Shown here one piece after another: positions 17,098 to 26,775 of a stretch of 60,501 nucleotides of DNA. Position 1 is the first letter of the stretch, and every line of letters starts with the position of its first letter. The notes below the pieces were generated by a model. That model saw nothing but the letters and a program-made list of their open reading frames with translations. It was not told the origin of the DNA and ran no database searches. Origin of the DNA: Puniceicoccales bacterium (GTDB lineage: Bacteria > Verrucomicrobiota > Verrucomicrobiia > Opitutales > JAIRKQ01); the NCBI GenBank assembly GCA_031279395.1, contig JAITIO010000009.1, positions 1 through 60,501 of the forward strand, in the 5' to 3' direction. The translations under genes were made by a program, and so were the position numbers.

Positions 17098-18576
17098 ATG
17101 GAAAAGATAGTTTCTCTGATGAAGCGGAGAGGTTTCATTTTTAAATCGTTCGATATTTATGGCGGGCTGAACGGTTTTTTCGACTATGGACCGCTCGGGG
17201 TAGAACTGAAACGCAATATTAAGGAGGCCTGGTGGTCAGATGTGGTGAAAAGGCGCAACGATGTTGTTGGACTAGAGTGCTCAATAATTTCGCCTAAAAA
17301 GATTTGGGAAGCATCGGGGCATGTGGCTGGATTTTCCGACCCAATGGTGGATTGCAAGGAATCAAAAATGCGGTTTCGGGCAGATCAACTATTTTTCGCA
17401 AATGCGATCGTCGATGGCGAATCTATAGGTTATATCTGCGTTAAAGAATGTGACAATACTACAGAGGCAGCTGAAATAGCAGCTGAAACATTGAGAAAAA
17501 AATTAAAAAAAGCAGGAACGTTGCAAAAATTGGAAATCAAACCAGTCGCGGAAGCTACCAATGAAGAAATAGCTCTAATTCCTTCTCCCGCGACGGGAAC
17601 AATTGGGGCATTAACCCTGCCACGGGAATTTAATCTAATGTTCCAAACGCACGTCGGAGCTGTTTCCGATGACACTTCCATAGCCTACTTGCGTCCAGAA
17701 ACTGCCCAGGGCACATTCGTTAATTTTCAGAACGTTATCGATACAACGCGGGTGAAAATTCCATTCGGAATTGCACAGATGGGAAGGTCTTTTAGGAATG
17801 AAATCACACCTAGAAATTTTATTTTCCGTTCCCGGGAATTCGAACAAATGGAACTGGAATTTTTCATCGATGACTCGGAAGAAGCATGGCAAAATTGGCA
17901 TGAGTATTGGATAAACGAACGGCTAAAATGGCATAGAAGCATAGGGATTTGTGAAGATTTATTGGGGCTTGATGTGCATAAAAAAGAAAAACTAGCCCAT
18001 TACTCAAAGGCATGTACGGATATTACTTTTAAGTATCCCTTTGGCGTACAAGAGCTCGAAGGAGTTGCTGCCCGGGGGAATTTTGACCTTATGCAACATC
18101 AGAGTTGCAGTGGACAATCGATGGAGTATTTTGATGAAAACACAAAGAGAAAATATGTTCCACATGTTATAGAACCCGCTGCGGGTGTAGATCGCACATT
18201 GCTTGCCGTTGTCTGTTCCGCCTATCATGAGGAAAATGTCGATGATGAAATGCGCACGGTCTTGAAATTTGTTCCACGCGTTGCCCCCATCAAAGCGGCG
18301 ATATTTCCACTGGTGAAAAACAATCCCGAAATTGTCGCCAGGGCACAGGAAATATATAAGACTCTTCAACGACGGTGGAATGTTTTCTACGATGCTAGCG
18401 GGGCCATTGGAAGAAGGTATAGGAGGATGGATGAAATTGGGACTCCTTATTGCATAACCGTTGATTTTGATAGCCTAAAGGATGGTACATTTACGTTGAG
18501 GGATAGGGATTCGATGCAACAGGAAAGAATATCTTTGGAAGAACTAACTTTGTTGATGAGTGATAAAATTTTTTAA
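17098..18576 (+). CDS. glyQS: Glycyl-tRNA synthetase, dimeric (alpha2) type
   Basis: This class II synthetase charges tRNA-Gly. It contains DIYGGLNGFFDYGPLGVELK (motif 1 area), TAQGTFVNF, RSFRNEITPRNFIFRSREFEQMELEFF (motif 2) and EPAAGVDRTLLAVV (motif 3), followed by an anticodon-binding domain (VAPIKAAIFPLVKN...). The start at 17098 (MEKIVSLMKRRGFIF) matches family N-termini and gives 492 residues. This is the single-chain type, not the alpha/beta GlyQ-GlyS type nor the fused ~1000-residue form known in chlamydiae. Confidence 0.95.
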   Translation: MEKIVSLMKRRGFIFKSFDIYGGLNGFFDYGPLGVELKRNIKEAWWSDVVKRRNDVVGLECSIISPKKIWEASGHVAGFSDPMVDCKESKMRFRADQLFFANAIVDGESIGYICVKECDNTTEAAEIAAETLRKKLKKAGTLQKLEIKPVAEATNEEIALIPSPATGTIGALTLPREFNLMFQTHVGAVSDDTSIAYLRPETAQGTFVNFQNVIDTTRVKIPFGIAQMGRSFRNEITPRNFIFRSREFEQMELEFFIDDSEEAWQNWHEYWINERLKWHRSIGICEDLLGLDVHKKEKLAHYSKACTDITFKYPFGVQELEGVAARGNFDLMQHQSCSGQSMEYFDENTKRKYVPHVIEPAAGVDRTLLAVVCSAYHEENVDDEMRTVLKFVPRVAPIKAAIFPLVKNNPEIVARAQEIYKTLQRRWNVFYDASGAIGRRYRRMDEIGTPYCITVDFDSLKDGTFTLRDRDSMQQERISLEELTLLMSDKIF

Positions 18577-18611
18577 AAGTATCATCTTTTTTAAAAGTGT
18601 CATCATTTGAC

Positions 18612-18639
18612 TTGTTGTTTGTAAATTCTTATGTACAAT
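18612..18639 (+). promoter_or_regulatory. Candidate sigma-70 promoter for the chaperone-sctC operon
   Basis: TTGTTG (18612-18617) and TACAAT (18634-18639) are 16 bp apart, ending 16 bp before the ATG of the chaperone gene. The transcript leader would be only about 10 nt, with no room for a normal SD, so the call is tentative. Confidence 0.4.
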
Positions 18640-18655
18640 AGGGAACATTCATTTT

Positions 18656-19105
18656 ATGGAATATACGGAAGCAGTAGATATAGTTTCTGAACTTTTCAGG
18701 ATAAACCAATGGGCCAACAATGAATATAGTGAAAAGTACGCTATCCTAGACAATGACATTGAAATTCGGGTATTTCAGTCAGCTAGGGATAAAATGGTGA
18801 TACAGGGAATGTTCGGGGAACCCATTCACAGTCCATCGATGGCAAATGCAAACGAAATAAAGCTTCGTTATCTTCTTCAGGCCAATTTTATCAGAATTGT
18901 TCAATGCAATGATGTTTTATCCATAGATAAACGTACAAACCGATTAACCACAACGCGGTATATTTCCCTACTTGAAACTTCTATGGAAAAAGTTCTCGAT
19001 GCAGTCGAGTCTTTTATTCAAAATGTAGATTTTTGGGATATGGCATTGAAAAGAAAGCAATCATTCGCCACAATATCCCCTTTGTTAAAAGTTTCTTTAA
19101 AATAA
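18656..19105 (+). CDS. CesT/SycE-type type III secretion chaperone
   Basis: The 149-residue protein has the alpha/beta pattern of CesT-family class I chaperones: an N-terminal helix, acidic strands (YAILDNDIEIRVF, DKMVIQGMFGEP), a helix LRYLLQANFIRIVQ, then DVLSIDKRTNRLTTTRYISL and a long C-terminal helix ending in FIQNVDFWDM. Such proteins bind effector N-termini in the cytosol and dock them to the secretion ATPase. It lies 6 bp upstream of the secretin gene, which supports the assignment. Its client effector is not obvious. Confidence 0.75.
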   Translation: MEYTEAVDIVSELFRINQWANNEYSEKYAILDNDIEIRVFQSARDKMVIQGMFGEPIHSPSMANANEIKLRYLLQANFIRIVQCNDVLSIDKRTNRLTTTRYISLLETSMEKVLDAVESFIQNVDFWDMALKRKQSFATISPLLKVSLK

Positions 19106-19111
19106 CAAGGA

Positions 19112-20986
19112 ATGAAAAAAAAATTTTTTCAGTTTGTATTGGTTTTCATCTGTTGTACGCTTCGTGCAAATGAAAGAGATCCCATTGGCATTTCCCCAAA
19201 TGGTACACTTCCATTTTCAAAGTCAAGTTACTACCACTTCGCCAAGGACCAAAATTTGTCTGCTCTCATACAAGATTTTTTCTCGATGCAGGGTATAACC
19301 GTAGTGATAAGCGATAGGATAAACTATACCGTCAATGGCAAGTTCAGCAAAATGGATCCGGCAGAATTTTGGACTTACATAACAAAGGCCTACGGTCTGG
19401 TTTGGTTTTTCGATGGCAAAATAATGTTTGTCTATACAAATGCCGAGCTGCAAACACAGATCTTTAGAATGGATACGGATGGAATTGGCACACTGTCTGT
19501 GATTCTATCACGCCTAGGATTCGTTGCTTCCGATTTTTCATTCCGAGATGTTGGTGAGGCAAACGTTCTAATAGTAACTGCACCTCCCCAGTATATTAAT
19601 GTAATCAACGACATAGCAACCAAGTTTGTTCCAAGTAAGATTTCTGACACCACCATTGTGAAAATCATACCGTTAAAATATGCCTGGGCCTACGATATGA
19701 CTTTTAACTATGCTAATGGTTCAATTTCCGTTCCCGGTGTCTCAAGTTTATTACAAAGCATCGTTACGGGCCAACAATTATCATCGGCACTATCTCCTTT
19801 CAACGTTAGCGTAGGGGGAAATCAAAAGCAAATAGAATATCAGCAAATGATAGGAATGCTTGACGATACCCCACCATACGCAAAGGACATAAATAACAAT
19901 ATTAAAAATATACAAAAGGATGGAAAAAATTCCGACAAGGGTAAAAATGACAAATCATCAGGTGATACGTCCAATGATGGTAATAGCATAGATATTTCAG
20001 GAACTTCTTTGCCTGGATTTATAACCTGTGATCAACGGCTAAACGCGATAATAATTCGCGATAGAAGAGAAAACATGCCATTTTACGAAGAAATTATATC
20101 GAAACTCGATGTGCCATGCGAAGTTATAAAAATTGATGTTGCCATCGTAGACGTAAGTAAATCTTCATCCATTTCTTTCGGGATTAACGGCATCAGCACT
20201 ACCATTCCTGGCGATAATCCGATTAGTATTTTGATGGCAAGTAGCAATGCCGAAGCGGGTACAGGAGGTGGCACAAAAGCAAAAGGTTCAATTGCTGGCC
20301 GTTTTGGTATAGTAAAAAATACCACGATAGATTATGCCATTGATGCTTTAGAACAGAGTGGTAATGGACAAACTATTTCCCGCCCATCCGTTCTAACACT
20401 CGACAACGTTGCAGCAATTTTAGAAACCGATAAAGTGCACTATTCCACGATATCAGGAGCAAATAATTCGAACGCCTATACCCAATCCGCAACCACCAAG
20501 TTACAGGTTGTCCCCCATATCATTCCTGGAGATGCCGATGGGGATGGGAAACGTAAAATGAAGTTATTTGTTGACATATCCGACGGAAGTTTTGACGTCA
20601 ACGAAGACAACCAACCCACTGCTGCTGTAACACAACATTCCCTAAATACGCAATCCGTATTGTATGAAGGACAAAGCTTAGTCATAGGAGGTTATGACTC
20701 TGAAGTAAACCAAAAAAAGGATAGTGGTGTTCCCGTATTGCAGCATTTACCTCTGGTAGGAATATTATTCAAACACACGAGTGACAGCAAAGTGATCAAA
20801 GAACGCATTTACGTAATTTCCCCATCCGTTGTGGAAATCCGCAGCGATGACCATAAGTATGATAGATTCGTCCAAAATGGACAACTCACAGCCGAAGGAA
20901 CCCTTGAATCTGGCAATTATCCACTAACCACCCAATGGCCAAAAGAAGAACGGAAGCCTAAACGTATTAAAACCCGAACCAATTAA
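19112..20986 (+). CDS. sctC: Type III secretion outer-membrane secretin, SctC family
   Basis: The 624-residue protein starts with a signal peptide (MKKKFFQFVLVFICCTLRAN). It has an N0-type domain (NLSALIQDFFSMQGITVVIS...NGKFSKMDPAEFW), a YGLVWFFDGKIMFVY segment typical of SctC rather than GspD, further N-domains, a Lys/Asp/Asn-rich linker at about 255-295 and a C-terminal secretin domain (VLYEGQSLVIGGYDSE, GVPVLQHLPLVGILFKH). The ring would form the outer-membrane pore above SctD. A GspD/PilQ secretin is the alternative, since a GspE/PilB ATPase lies nearby, but the chaperone neighbour and the N-terminal motif favour SctC. Confidence 0.85.
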   Translation: MKKKFFQFVLVFICCTLRANERDPIGISPNGTLPFSKSSYYHFAKDQNLSALIQDFFSMQGITVVISDRINYTVNGKFSKMDPAEFWTYITKAYGLVWFFDGKIMFVYTNAELQTQIFRMDTDGIGTLSVILSRLGFVASDFSFRDVGEANVLIVTAPPQYINVINDIATKFVPSKISDTTIVKIIPLKYAWAYDMTFNYANGSISVPGVSSLLQSIVTGQQLSSALSPFNVSVGGNQKQIEYQQMIGMLDDTPPYAKDINNNIKNIQKDGKNSDKGKNDKSSGDTSNDGNSIDISGTSLPGFITCDQRLNAIIIRDRRENMPFYEEIISKLDVPCEVIKIDVAIVDVSKSSSISFGINGISTTIPGDNPISILMASSNAEAGTGGGTKAKGSIAGRFGIVKNTTIDYAIDALEQSGNGQTISRPSVLTLDNVAAILETDKVHYSTISGANNSNAYTQSATTKLQVVPHIIPGDADGDGKRKMKLFVDISDGSFDVNEDNQPTAAVTQHSLNTQSVLYEGQSLVIGGYDSEVNQKKDSGVPVLQHLPLVGILFKHTSDSKVIKERIYVISPSVVEIRSDDHKYDRFVQNGQLTAEGTLESGNYPLTTQWPKEERKPKRIKTRTN

Positions 20987-21042
20987 CATAAAAGGTGGAA
21001 CTGGCATTTTTGAAAAAATAGGTAATCTTTCAAATCGGGTCA

Positions 21043-22416
21043 TTACTGCCGTTCGGCCGGTGGAACAACTTCGGGATTTTTCGCCAATTCTTCACGGTCG
21101 GTATTATTTTCTTGCTTCAAGTCTTTGCAGAGCATATACATTAGGTGATCCAATGTTTTTCCTCGCATGGTACGCCTGCGTAGATCAATAATTTTATCAT
21201 TGTTCCTTCGAAGTTCGACAATATACTTGTTCACATCAAGCCCTCTAGTGTACACATCTTGCCAAATCATGTTTTCGATGTCCCCTTGCAGGGGCTCTAT
21301 TTTTTCATCTTTGGCAATTTTGTCTAAAATTGCACCAATTTTTACTCGCTGCGTGGCAGCAGGTTTGAAACTATTGAAAATTTCTTGGGAATTTTTTGCA
21401 ATATCCTGAGGGTTCACTCCCGACCTTACCTTACGATCCGCAAACTCATTCATCAAATTGGTAGCTTCCTGATTAATGGCACTTTCCGGGATTTTTACAT
21501 CGATCGACTCAATGAGTTTTGTCACCAATTCTTCTCGTTGGTTAAATCTCGCCTGGGAAGTCTTGTAGTTGGTAAGCAACAATTTTGACTTTTCGTACAA
21601 TTCCTCCTGGGATTTTACGCCCAGTGTCTGCAACATATCGTCCGTTAATTCGGGCAACACAAGTTCACGAACTTCGATGATCTCCAAATCATAGCTAACG
21701 GTTTTCCCAGCCAATTCAACTACTTCAAAATCGGTCTCGAATTGTTGAGAAACGGTCTTTTTTTCACCTGCCTTTATCCCCACGATACCATCGACTATCG
21801 CACCTATACCAGGTGTTGTGATATTGCCTACTTCTTCCCATGTGTTCGTTTGGGTTCCGTAAATGCTAGGAATACTCTTCGTATCTGCCACTACGCTTCC
21901 ATCATCAAATTTTCCCGTATAGTTTAATTTAACAAAATCACCAATCTTGGATTTTCGACTAACAACCTCATATTTCGCATATCGCCTGAGCGTGTTTCTT
22001 ACTTCATTTTGAATTTCGTGTTCATCCACAACCACATTGATCGGGTCAATGGATAGGCTTTTATAGTCAGACAATTCAAACTCGGGAATGATATCAAGTG
22101 TCAATGTACAAACCATGCCTCCATCGATATCTTCTCGCCTTAGGTCGACGATGGTAACAACACTCCACTCCGTTTTAGAATTTAGGGCATTCAGTGTTTT
22201 ATTGATAATGTTGGAATCCAATTGCTTTTTGATCCCATCGGAAAATTTCGATAAAATGACATTGCTAGGAATTTTCCCCTTTCTAAACCCTGGCACATTG
22301 GCCTCCTTGCACAATTTATCGACTATCGATTTCCTTTCCGTCGTTATTTCATCCGCATCAAATGTACATACTACATTTAGGCGGGTATCACTAATATTTT
22401 CAATTTTTTCTTTCAC
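21043..22416 (-). CDS. tig: Trigger factor
   Basis: This ribosome-bound chaperone and prolyl isomerase has the N-terminal ribosome-binding domain with VPGFRKGKIP, the FKBP domain (GDFVKLNYTGKFDDG and GIVGIKAGEKKTV) and a long helical C-terminal domain. The ORF extends to 22464, but the GTG at 22416 (start KEKIENISDTRLNVVCTFDAD) matches family N-termini and gives 457 residues. The more distal ATG would add a hydrophobic segment not found in trigger factors. It ends in VPPAERQ. It is not linked to clpX here. Confidence 0.92.
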   Translation of the reverse strand: MKEKIENISDTRLNVVCTFDADEITTERKSIVDKLCKEANVPGFRKGKIPSNVILSKFSDGIKKQLDSNIINKTLNALNSKTEWSVVTIVDLRREDIDGGMVCTLTLDIIPEFELSDYKSLSIDPINVVVDEHEIQNEVRNTLRRYAKYEVVSRKSKIGDFVKLNYTGKFDDGSVVADTKSIPSIYGTQTNTWEEVGNITTPGIGAIVDGIVGIKAGEKKTVSQQFETDFEVVELAGKTVSYDLEIIEVRELVLPELTDDMLQTLGVKSQEELYEKSKLLLTNYKTSQARFNQREELVTKLIESIDVKIPESAINQEATNLMNEFADRKVRSGVNPQDIAKNSQEIFNSFKPAATQRVKIGAILDKIAKDEKIEPLQGDIENMIWQDVYTRGLDVNKYIVELRRNNDKIIDLRRRTMRGKTLDHLMYMLCKDLKQENNTDREELAKNPEVVPPAERQ

Positions 22417-22574
22417 AATGAAACTCGTAACTCTTATAATCCAGCCTAGGAGTAAATAATACACCGTCTAGGTCAATATTTTTTAGAAAACATTTTGAAA
22501 AAAGAATTGGTAAATTCTTGTAGAAATAGCAACATTTTACATCCCAACCGGAGTGATTGCCGAATGGAACAAGT

Positions 22575-24236
22575 ATGTTTTGCAACAAAATAATAGAAAA
22601 AGTAAATGCTGACTTAGTCAAATGTTTGATGGATTCCGGTATCATTGACGTTGCTTCTACCGGTGGATTGAAAAATTTGGAGGCGGAAGCCCTGAATGAA
22701 AATTTAATAGTGACCCTACAAAAGGCAACCTACAGGGAAAAACTTTTCAATGCCATTGGAATGGAAGTAATAGAAAATATTCCCATCGAGGGCAACGGAT
22801 TAGATTTCATCGGCAGCAATTTTGCAGCAAGTAATGCTCTTATTCCCATTCTATTGGACGATAAAAATTGTGTTATTGCAGTGGCAGATCCGTTTAATGT
22901 CGAGCTAATGGATACCATTTCACGTCGGTTGAAAATTCCAATTTCTTTTAAACTGACATCCTTTCGAAGGGTAAAGAAATTTTGGGAAAGCATTAATTCT
23001 GGACAGCGAACCAGTGGAAAAGAAAATGTGGCTTCTGCGTCGCCCCATACCGGTGAGCTAGAATCGGTTTTCGTGGATAAATTTTTTGATAACCTGCTTA
23101 AAATGTCGATTTCGGAGCGAGCATCGGATATTCATCTGGAGCATTATAAAGATGGAATGCGCATAAGGATCAGAGTTGATGGCAAATTGCACAGCATCAA
23201 TAATGTCGATAAAATCCTTGCACAGGCCGTTATCGCTAGGATAAAGTTTAAGGCCGATGCAAAAATTGATGAGGTCCATCTGCCACAGGATAGAAGGATA
23301 CGCGTAAAAATTTTCGACAAAAATTATGACCTGCGCATTTCAATTTTGCCAACCATATGCGGAGAAAATGTCGCCATTAGAATTTTTGACCAGGAGGATA
23401 ACGATTTTGACTTAAATAGCATCGGCTTGGGCCAGGAACAATACGCTTTGATGGAGTCGATAATAAATGGCAAAAGTGGACTGATCCTTCTGTGCGGACC
23501 AACCGGATGCGGCAAGACCACAACATTGTATACAATTTTAAAAAAAATTTCATCGCGGGATAGGAAAGTGATCACCATTGAAGATCCCATAGAATATAGA
23601 TTGGATGGAATCAGCCAGGTGCCTGTCAACGATGAAATTGGGCTATCCTTTGCATCCATTTTGCGTTCCATTCTGCGCCAATCCCCAAATGTAATAATGG
23701 TCGGTGAAATTCGTGACCATGAAACGGCGGAGCTTGTAATTCAAGCTACTTTAACGGGGCATTTGGTGCTCAGCACAATCCACTGCGATGATGCGATGGG
23801 AGCCATGACACGACTTCTGGACCTTGGTATTTCGGAATTTTTGATAAAGAGCTGCCTGCGCGGGTCAATTGCCCAAAAGCTTATGCGCAAACCATGCCAA
23901 TCCTGCATGGCATCGCGAGAACTATCGGATGCTGAAAAAATGTTGTTTCCCCAACTGGCCGATTCCATAAAAATGGTTCCGGAAGTACATGGATGTGAAA
24001 ATTGTTCTCGGAGAGGATATAGAGGAAGAATTGCAATTTTCGATTTTTTAGTGAGAAAAAGTCTAACCAATAACCTTTCGACGATCAACAAGGAAATTGT
24101 TTTCGATGATTTTATCCATGCCGACTCTTTTCCCGAAAACATTCTCAGGTTACTGAAAGACCATGCCATCATGTTCGAAGATGTCAGCCCACAGCTGATC
24201 AGTGATGTGCGAAAGTTTGAGCATGTTAAATTTTGA
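22575..24236 (+). CDS. gspE: Type II secretion / type IV pilus assembly ATPase (GspE/PilB family)
   Basis: The protein has an N-terminal MshEN-like domain (to about 170), then the secretion-ATPase core: Walker A LLCGPTGCGKTTTLY, Asp box ITIEDPIEYRLDGISQ, Walker B VIMVGEIRDHETAE, His box TGHLVLSTIHCDDA, and a zinc-binding pair of CxxC motifs (CQSC and CENC). It powers pseudopilus or pilus assembly. No GspF, GspG or pilin gene lies nearby. ATG 22575 gives 553 residues; a TTG at 22557 preceded by GGAG would add six. The high similarity between GspE and PilB leaves the subfamily open. Confidence 0.85.
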   Translation: MFCNKIIEKVNADLVKCLMDSGIIDVASTGGLKNLEAEALNENLIVTLQKATYREKLFNAIGMEVIENIPIEGNGLDFIGSNFAASNALIPILLDDKNCVIAVADPFNVELMDTISRRLKIPISFKLTSFRRVKKFWESINSGQRTSGKENVASASPHTGELESVFVDKFFDNLLKMSISERASDIHLEHYKDGMRIRIRVDGKLHSINNVDKILAQAVIARIKFKADAKIDEVHLPQDRRIRVKIFDKNYDLRISILPTICGENVAIRIFDQEDNDFDLNSIGLGQEQYALMESIINGKSGLILLCGPTGCGKTTTLYTILKKISSRDRKVITIEDPIEYRLDGISQVPVNDEIGLSFASILRSILRQSPNVIMVGEIRDHETAELVIQATLTGHLVLSTIHCDDAMGAMTRLLDLGISEFLIKSCLRGSIAQKLMRKPCQSCMASRELSDAEKMLFPQLADSIKMVPEVHGCENCSRRGYRGRIAIFDFLVRKSLTNNLSTINKEIVFDDFIHADSFPENILRLLKDHAIMFEDVSPQLISDVRKFEHVKF

Positions 24237-24336
24237 AACCGATGAGGGTGCAAGTTGTCATTCATTTTTGCTCCTAATATTTTTACATAAAATGCTTGAC
24301 CGAATGGACAAATATTCCAGATTGCCAATCACGTTT

Positions 24337-24410
24337 GCGAGCATAGTTTAGTGGTAAAACTTCTGCCTTCCAAGCAGGTATCGTCGGTTCGATTCCGTCT
24401 GCTCGCACCA
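24337..24410 (+). tRNA. tRNA-Gly (anticodon TCC)
   Basis: The 74-nt cloverleaf has acceptor GCGAGCA/TGCTCGC, anticodon loop CTTCCAA (TCC), T-loop TTCGATT and an encoded CCA end at 24408-24410. Confidence 0.95.
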
Positions 24411-24446
24411 AGTTTATACGACCAGGTTTGCAACTCAATTTTTGCC

Positions 24447-25565
24447 ATGGATGCTCCGCTGCTGATTTTTTCAAATACCAAAATAGATTCCGATTTGCTC
24501 TACCTAATTGGTACACATGTTCTGGACAATATCGCCGTCGTGTTTGATGGACGGGAATCAATTGCTCTGGTAAGTGCACTGGAAATCAATCGACTCAGAA
24601 ATACATCAAAAATTGACAGATTTGTCAGCTGGGACATTGTTAAATTATCCTTACAATCTGCCAAAAATACCGATTTCGACGTTCTGAAACGATTTTTACA
24701 AGACCTTAAAATAAAGACAATTTGCGTCAAACAAGACTTTCCAGTTTACCTTGCGGACCAACTGAGATCTGCAAATTTTGAAATAATTGTGGCAGGATTT
24801 TCTATCCTTCCCCAGAGGTTAATAAAGTCCGATGGAGAAATTGCCGAAATCAGGCATGCCATTGATATCGTCCGCCAGACATTTGTGCAAGTGGAAAATA
24901 TCCTATCGGCCACATCGACCAATGGGAAAAATGAATTGGTTTTTGAAGATGAAATTTTGACATCGGAATGTCTGCGCGACATGATGGAAACGTTTTGCTA
25001 TCAGCTGGGAGCAATTTCGGATTCCACAATCGTTGCCTGTGGGGTTGATGCCTGTGACCCGCATAATTGGGGACATGGTCCCTTGAAGGCCAACGAATTC
25101 ATTTTGATAGATTTTTTTCCACATTTGAAGACTTCTGGCTACTATGCCGACGTTTCCCGTACATTTCTCAAAGGGAAACCAACGAAAGAACAAGCTAATC
25201 TGTACAACATCGTCAAAGCCGCCCATGACATTGCCATCGATATGGCCCATGGTGGGGTTCGAGGAAAGGAAATAATGGTGCGGACCTTGGAATATTTTGA
25301 GAGTAAAGGGTACAAGTCAAGCAATACTGCCAATCCTCCCTACGGAATGTTCCATTCACTTGGGCATGGCTTGGGGCTTGATATTCACGAACCACCAAGA
25401 ATCGGGGGGTGTGATGACATGCTGCAATCTGGAATGGTCGTAACCATTGAGCCTGGGCTATATTATCAAACAATTGGAGGTGTTCGCGTAGAGGATGACA
25501 TTTTTATCGGCAATCAATCCAGCGAAATTTTAACACAAATTCCACACAATTGGATTGTCGACTAA
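24447..25565 (+). CDS. M24 family metallopeptidase (Xaa-Pro aminopeptidase/dipeptidase type)
   Basis: The 372-residue protein has a creatinase-like N-terminal domain and a C-terminal pita-bread fold. Metal-binding residues are recognisable: Asp in LIDFFPHL, Asp in YYADVSRTF, His in FHSLGHGLGLDIHEPP, Glu in VTIEPGLYY and Glu in VRVEDDIF. Such enzymes remove residues before proline in the cytosol. The frame runs back through the tRNA-Gly gene, so the ATG at 24447 just after the tRNA is the sensible start. PepP versus PepQ specificity cannot be decided from sequence. Confidence 0.9.
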   Translation: MDAPLLIFSNTKIDSDLLYLIGTHVLDNIAVVFDGRESIALVSALEINRLRNTSKIDRFVSWDIVKLSLQSAKNTDFDVLKRFLQDLKIKTICVKQDFPVYLADQLRSANFEIIVAGFSILPQRLIKSDGEIAEIRHAIDIVRQTFVQVENILSATSTNGKNELVFEDEILTSECLRDMMETFCYQLGAISDSTIVACGVDACDPHNWGHGPLKANEFILIDFFPHLKTSGYYADVSRTFLKGKPTKEQANLYNIVKAAHDIAIDMAHGGVRGKEIMVRTLEYFESKGYKSSNTANPPYGMFHSLGHGLGLDIHEPPRIGGCDDMLQSGMVVTIEPGLYYQTIGGVRVEDDIFIGNQSSEILTQIPHNWIVD

Positions 25566-25644
25566 AGGCTATTAGTTTTCTAGTTTTCACCGTTGCTTGG
25601 AACATGGATTTGAAAGTGAAACAACCATGGCTGAAATGAGCACA

Positions 25645-25663
25645 AATTTATGAGTCCTGAGCC
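25645..25663 (-). repeat. 19-bp exact repeat, copy 2
   Basis: Identical to 10201-10219. It lies about 40 bp downstream of the stop of the minus-strand antiporter gene. Confidence 0.6.
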
Positions 25664-25703
25664 CGAGGCCGTATTTTGCATCCTTCACAAACTTTTCGCA
25701 GGC

Positions 25704-26666
25704 CTAGACACTTTTGTGTAGAAAAAATACCACGAGAAAGTATGTCGCCACACACATTAGGCCATATTTTCTCGAAAATACATTTTTTACTGCGAAAATG
25801 TACCAGGTAACCACCGTTATAAAGATAAGAGCCCCCGTTTCCACCAGAAATGATCCTTTCGCAAAGTACAGAGGATGTATTAGGGTGCAAAGTCCGGTTA
25901 TCAGCATCAGATTTAATAGATTTGATCCAATGATGTTTCCGGAACAAATGGTATAATGTCGCTGTTTTGCCGCCGTTGTAACAACAAAAATCTCGGGAGC
26001 ACTTGTTCCCAAAGCCAACAACGAAAACCCTATAAATGTTTCCGATATTTTAAAAAAGTTCGAAATATGGTAGCAGGATGTCACTACCAAGTGAGCCCCA
26101 AGAGTCAGAAAGACTATGGAAGATACGAAAACAACACCGCTTTTCTTTGCGGACCATGCATTAAGATTTTCCACGCTAATGCCTATTTTATCCGATGTGT
26201 TTTTAGATTTTTTTCTTAAAAATGGGAACAATAGGTAGACCACGAATGTTGTTAAAAAGATGACACTTGCACACCGTGTTATCTGACCCCTAATGCAGCA
26301 AGAGGTAAAAAAAATTGTCAATGCAGCCAGTAAAGGAAATTCTACCCACGCTACTCTTTTGTTGCATTTGAACGGAGTAACCAGGGATGCTATGCCAAAC
26401 CCAAGTGCCAAGTTCGAAAAATTACTACCCACAATATTACCCATCGCAATGTTAGGATGATCTTCCAGGATTGCTGTTATGGTCGATACGAGGTCTGGGG
26501 CTGCCGTTCCGATTGAAATCAAAAATATTTCGACCATGGCTGAATTTATGTTAAACTTACGCAGCATGTGTAGAGCGGAATCACAGAAGAATTTTGCCCC
26601 ATATATTAAAAATATGAACCCAACGACCAAAAAAAACACGACATGAAATAACGCCATTGACGCCAT
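25704..26666 (-). CDS. Calcium/sodium antiporter, CaCA family (YrbG-like)
   Basis: The 320-residue inner-membrane protein has about ten hydrophobic segments and the inverted-repeat alpha motifs of the family: GTAAPDLVSTITA with GNIVGSNFSNLALG in the first half, GTSAPEIFVVTTAA with GNIIGSNLLNLMLITG in the second. These carry the acidic ion-binding residues. It should exchange Ca2+ for Na+ or H+. The start at 26666 (MASMALFHVVF) is chosen because the longer frame would overlap sufC on the other strand and adds an unlikely N-terminus. Confidence 0.9.
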   Translation of the reverse strand: MASMALFHVVFFLVVGFIFLIYGAKFFCDSALHMLRKFNINSAMVEIFLISIGTAAPDLVSTITAILEDHPNIAMGNIVGSNFSNLALGFGIASLVTPFKCNKRVAWVEFPLLAALTIFFTSCCIRGQITRCASVIFLTTFVVYLLFPFLRKKSKNTSDKIGISVENLNAWSAKKSGVVFVSSIVFLTLGAHLVVTSCYHISNFFKISETFIGFSLLALGTSAPEIFVVTTAAKQRHYTICSGNIIGSNLLNLMLITGLCTLIHPLYFAKGSFLVETGALIFITVVTWYIFAVKNVFSRKYGLMCVATYFLVVFFLHKSV

Positions 26667-26775
26667 ACTTATAAAATTTTCCAGATTCTCAAGTATGAAA
26701 ATATCATACTTCCTTTGCTGCACCATCAAAATGGTTGTGTTTAAATTTTTAATGATTAACCATTGGGAAAGATCC

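Noticed and set aside
19112..20986. Secretin as GspD of a type II system
   Set aside because: The YGLVWFFDGK segment, the single N0-type start and the adjacent CesT-like chaperone favour SctC, although the GspE-type ATPase nearby keeps the alternative open.
24351..24446. N-terminal extension of the M24 peptidase through the tRNA-Gly gene
   Set aside because: The frame happens to be open through the tRNA; the ATG at 24447 gives a normal family N-terminus.
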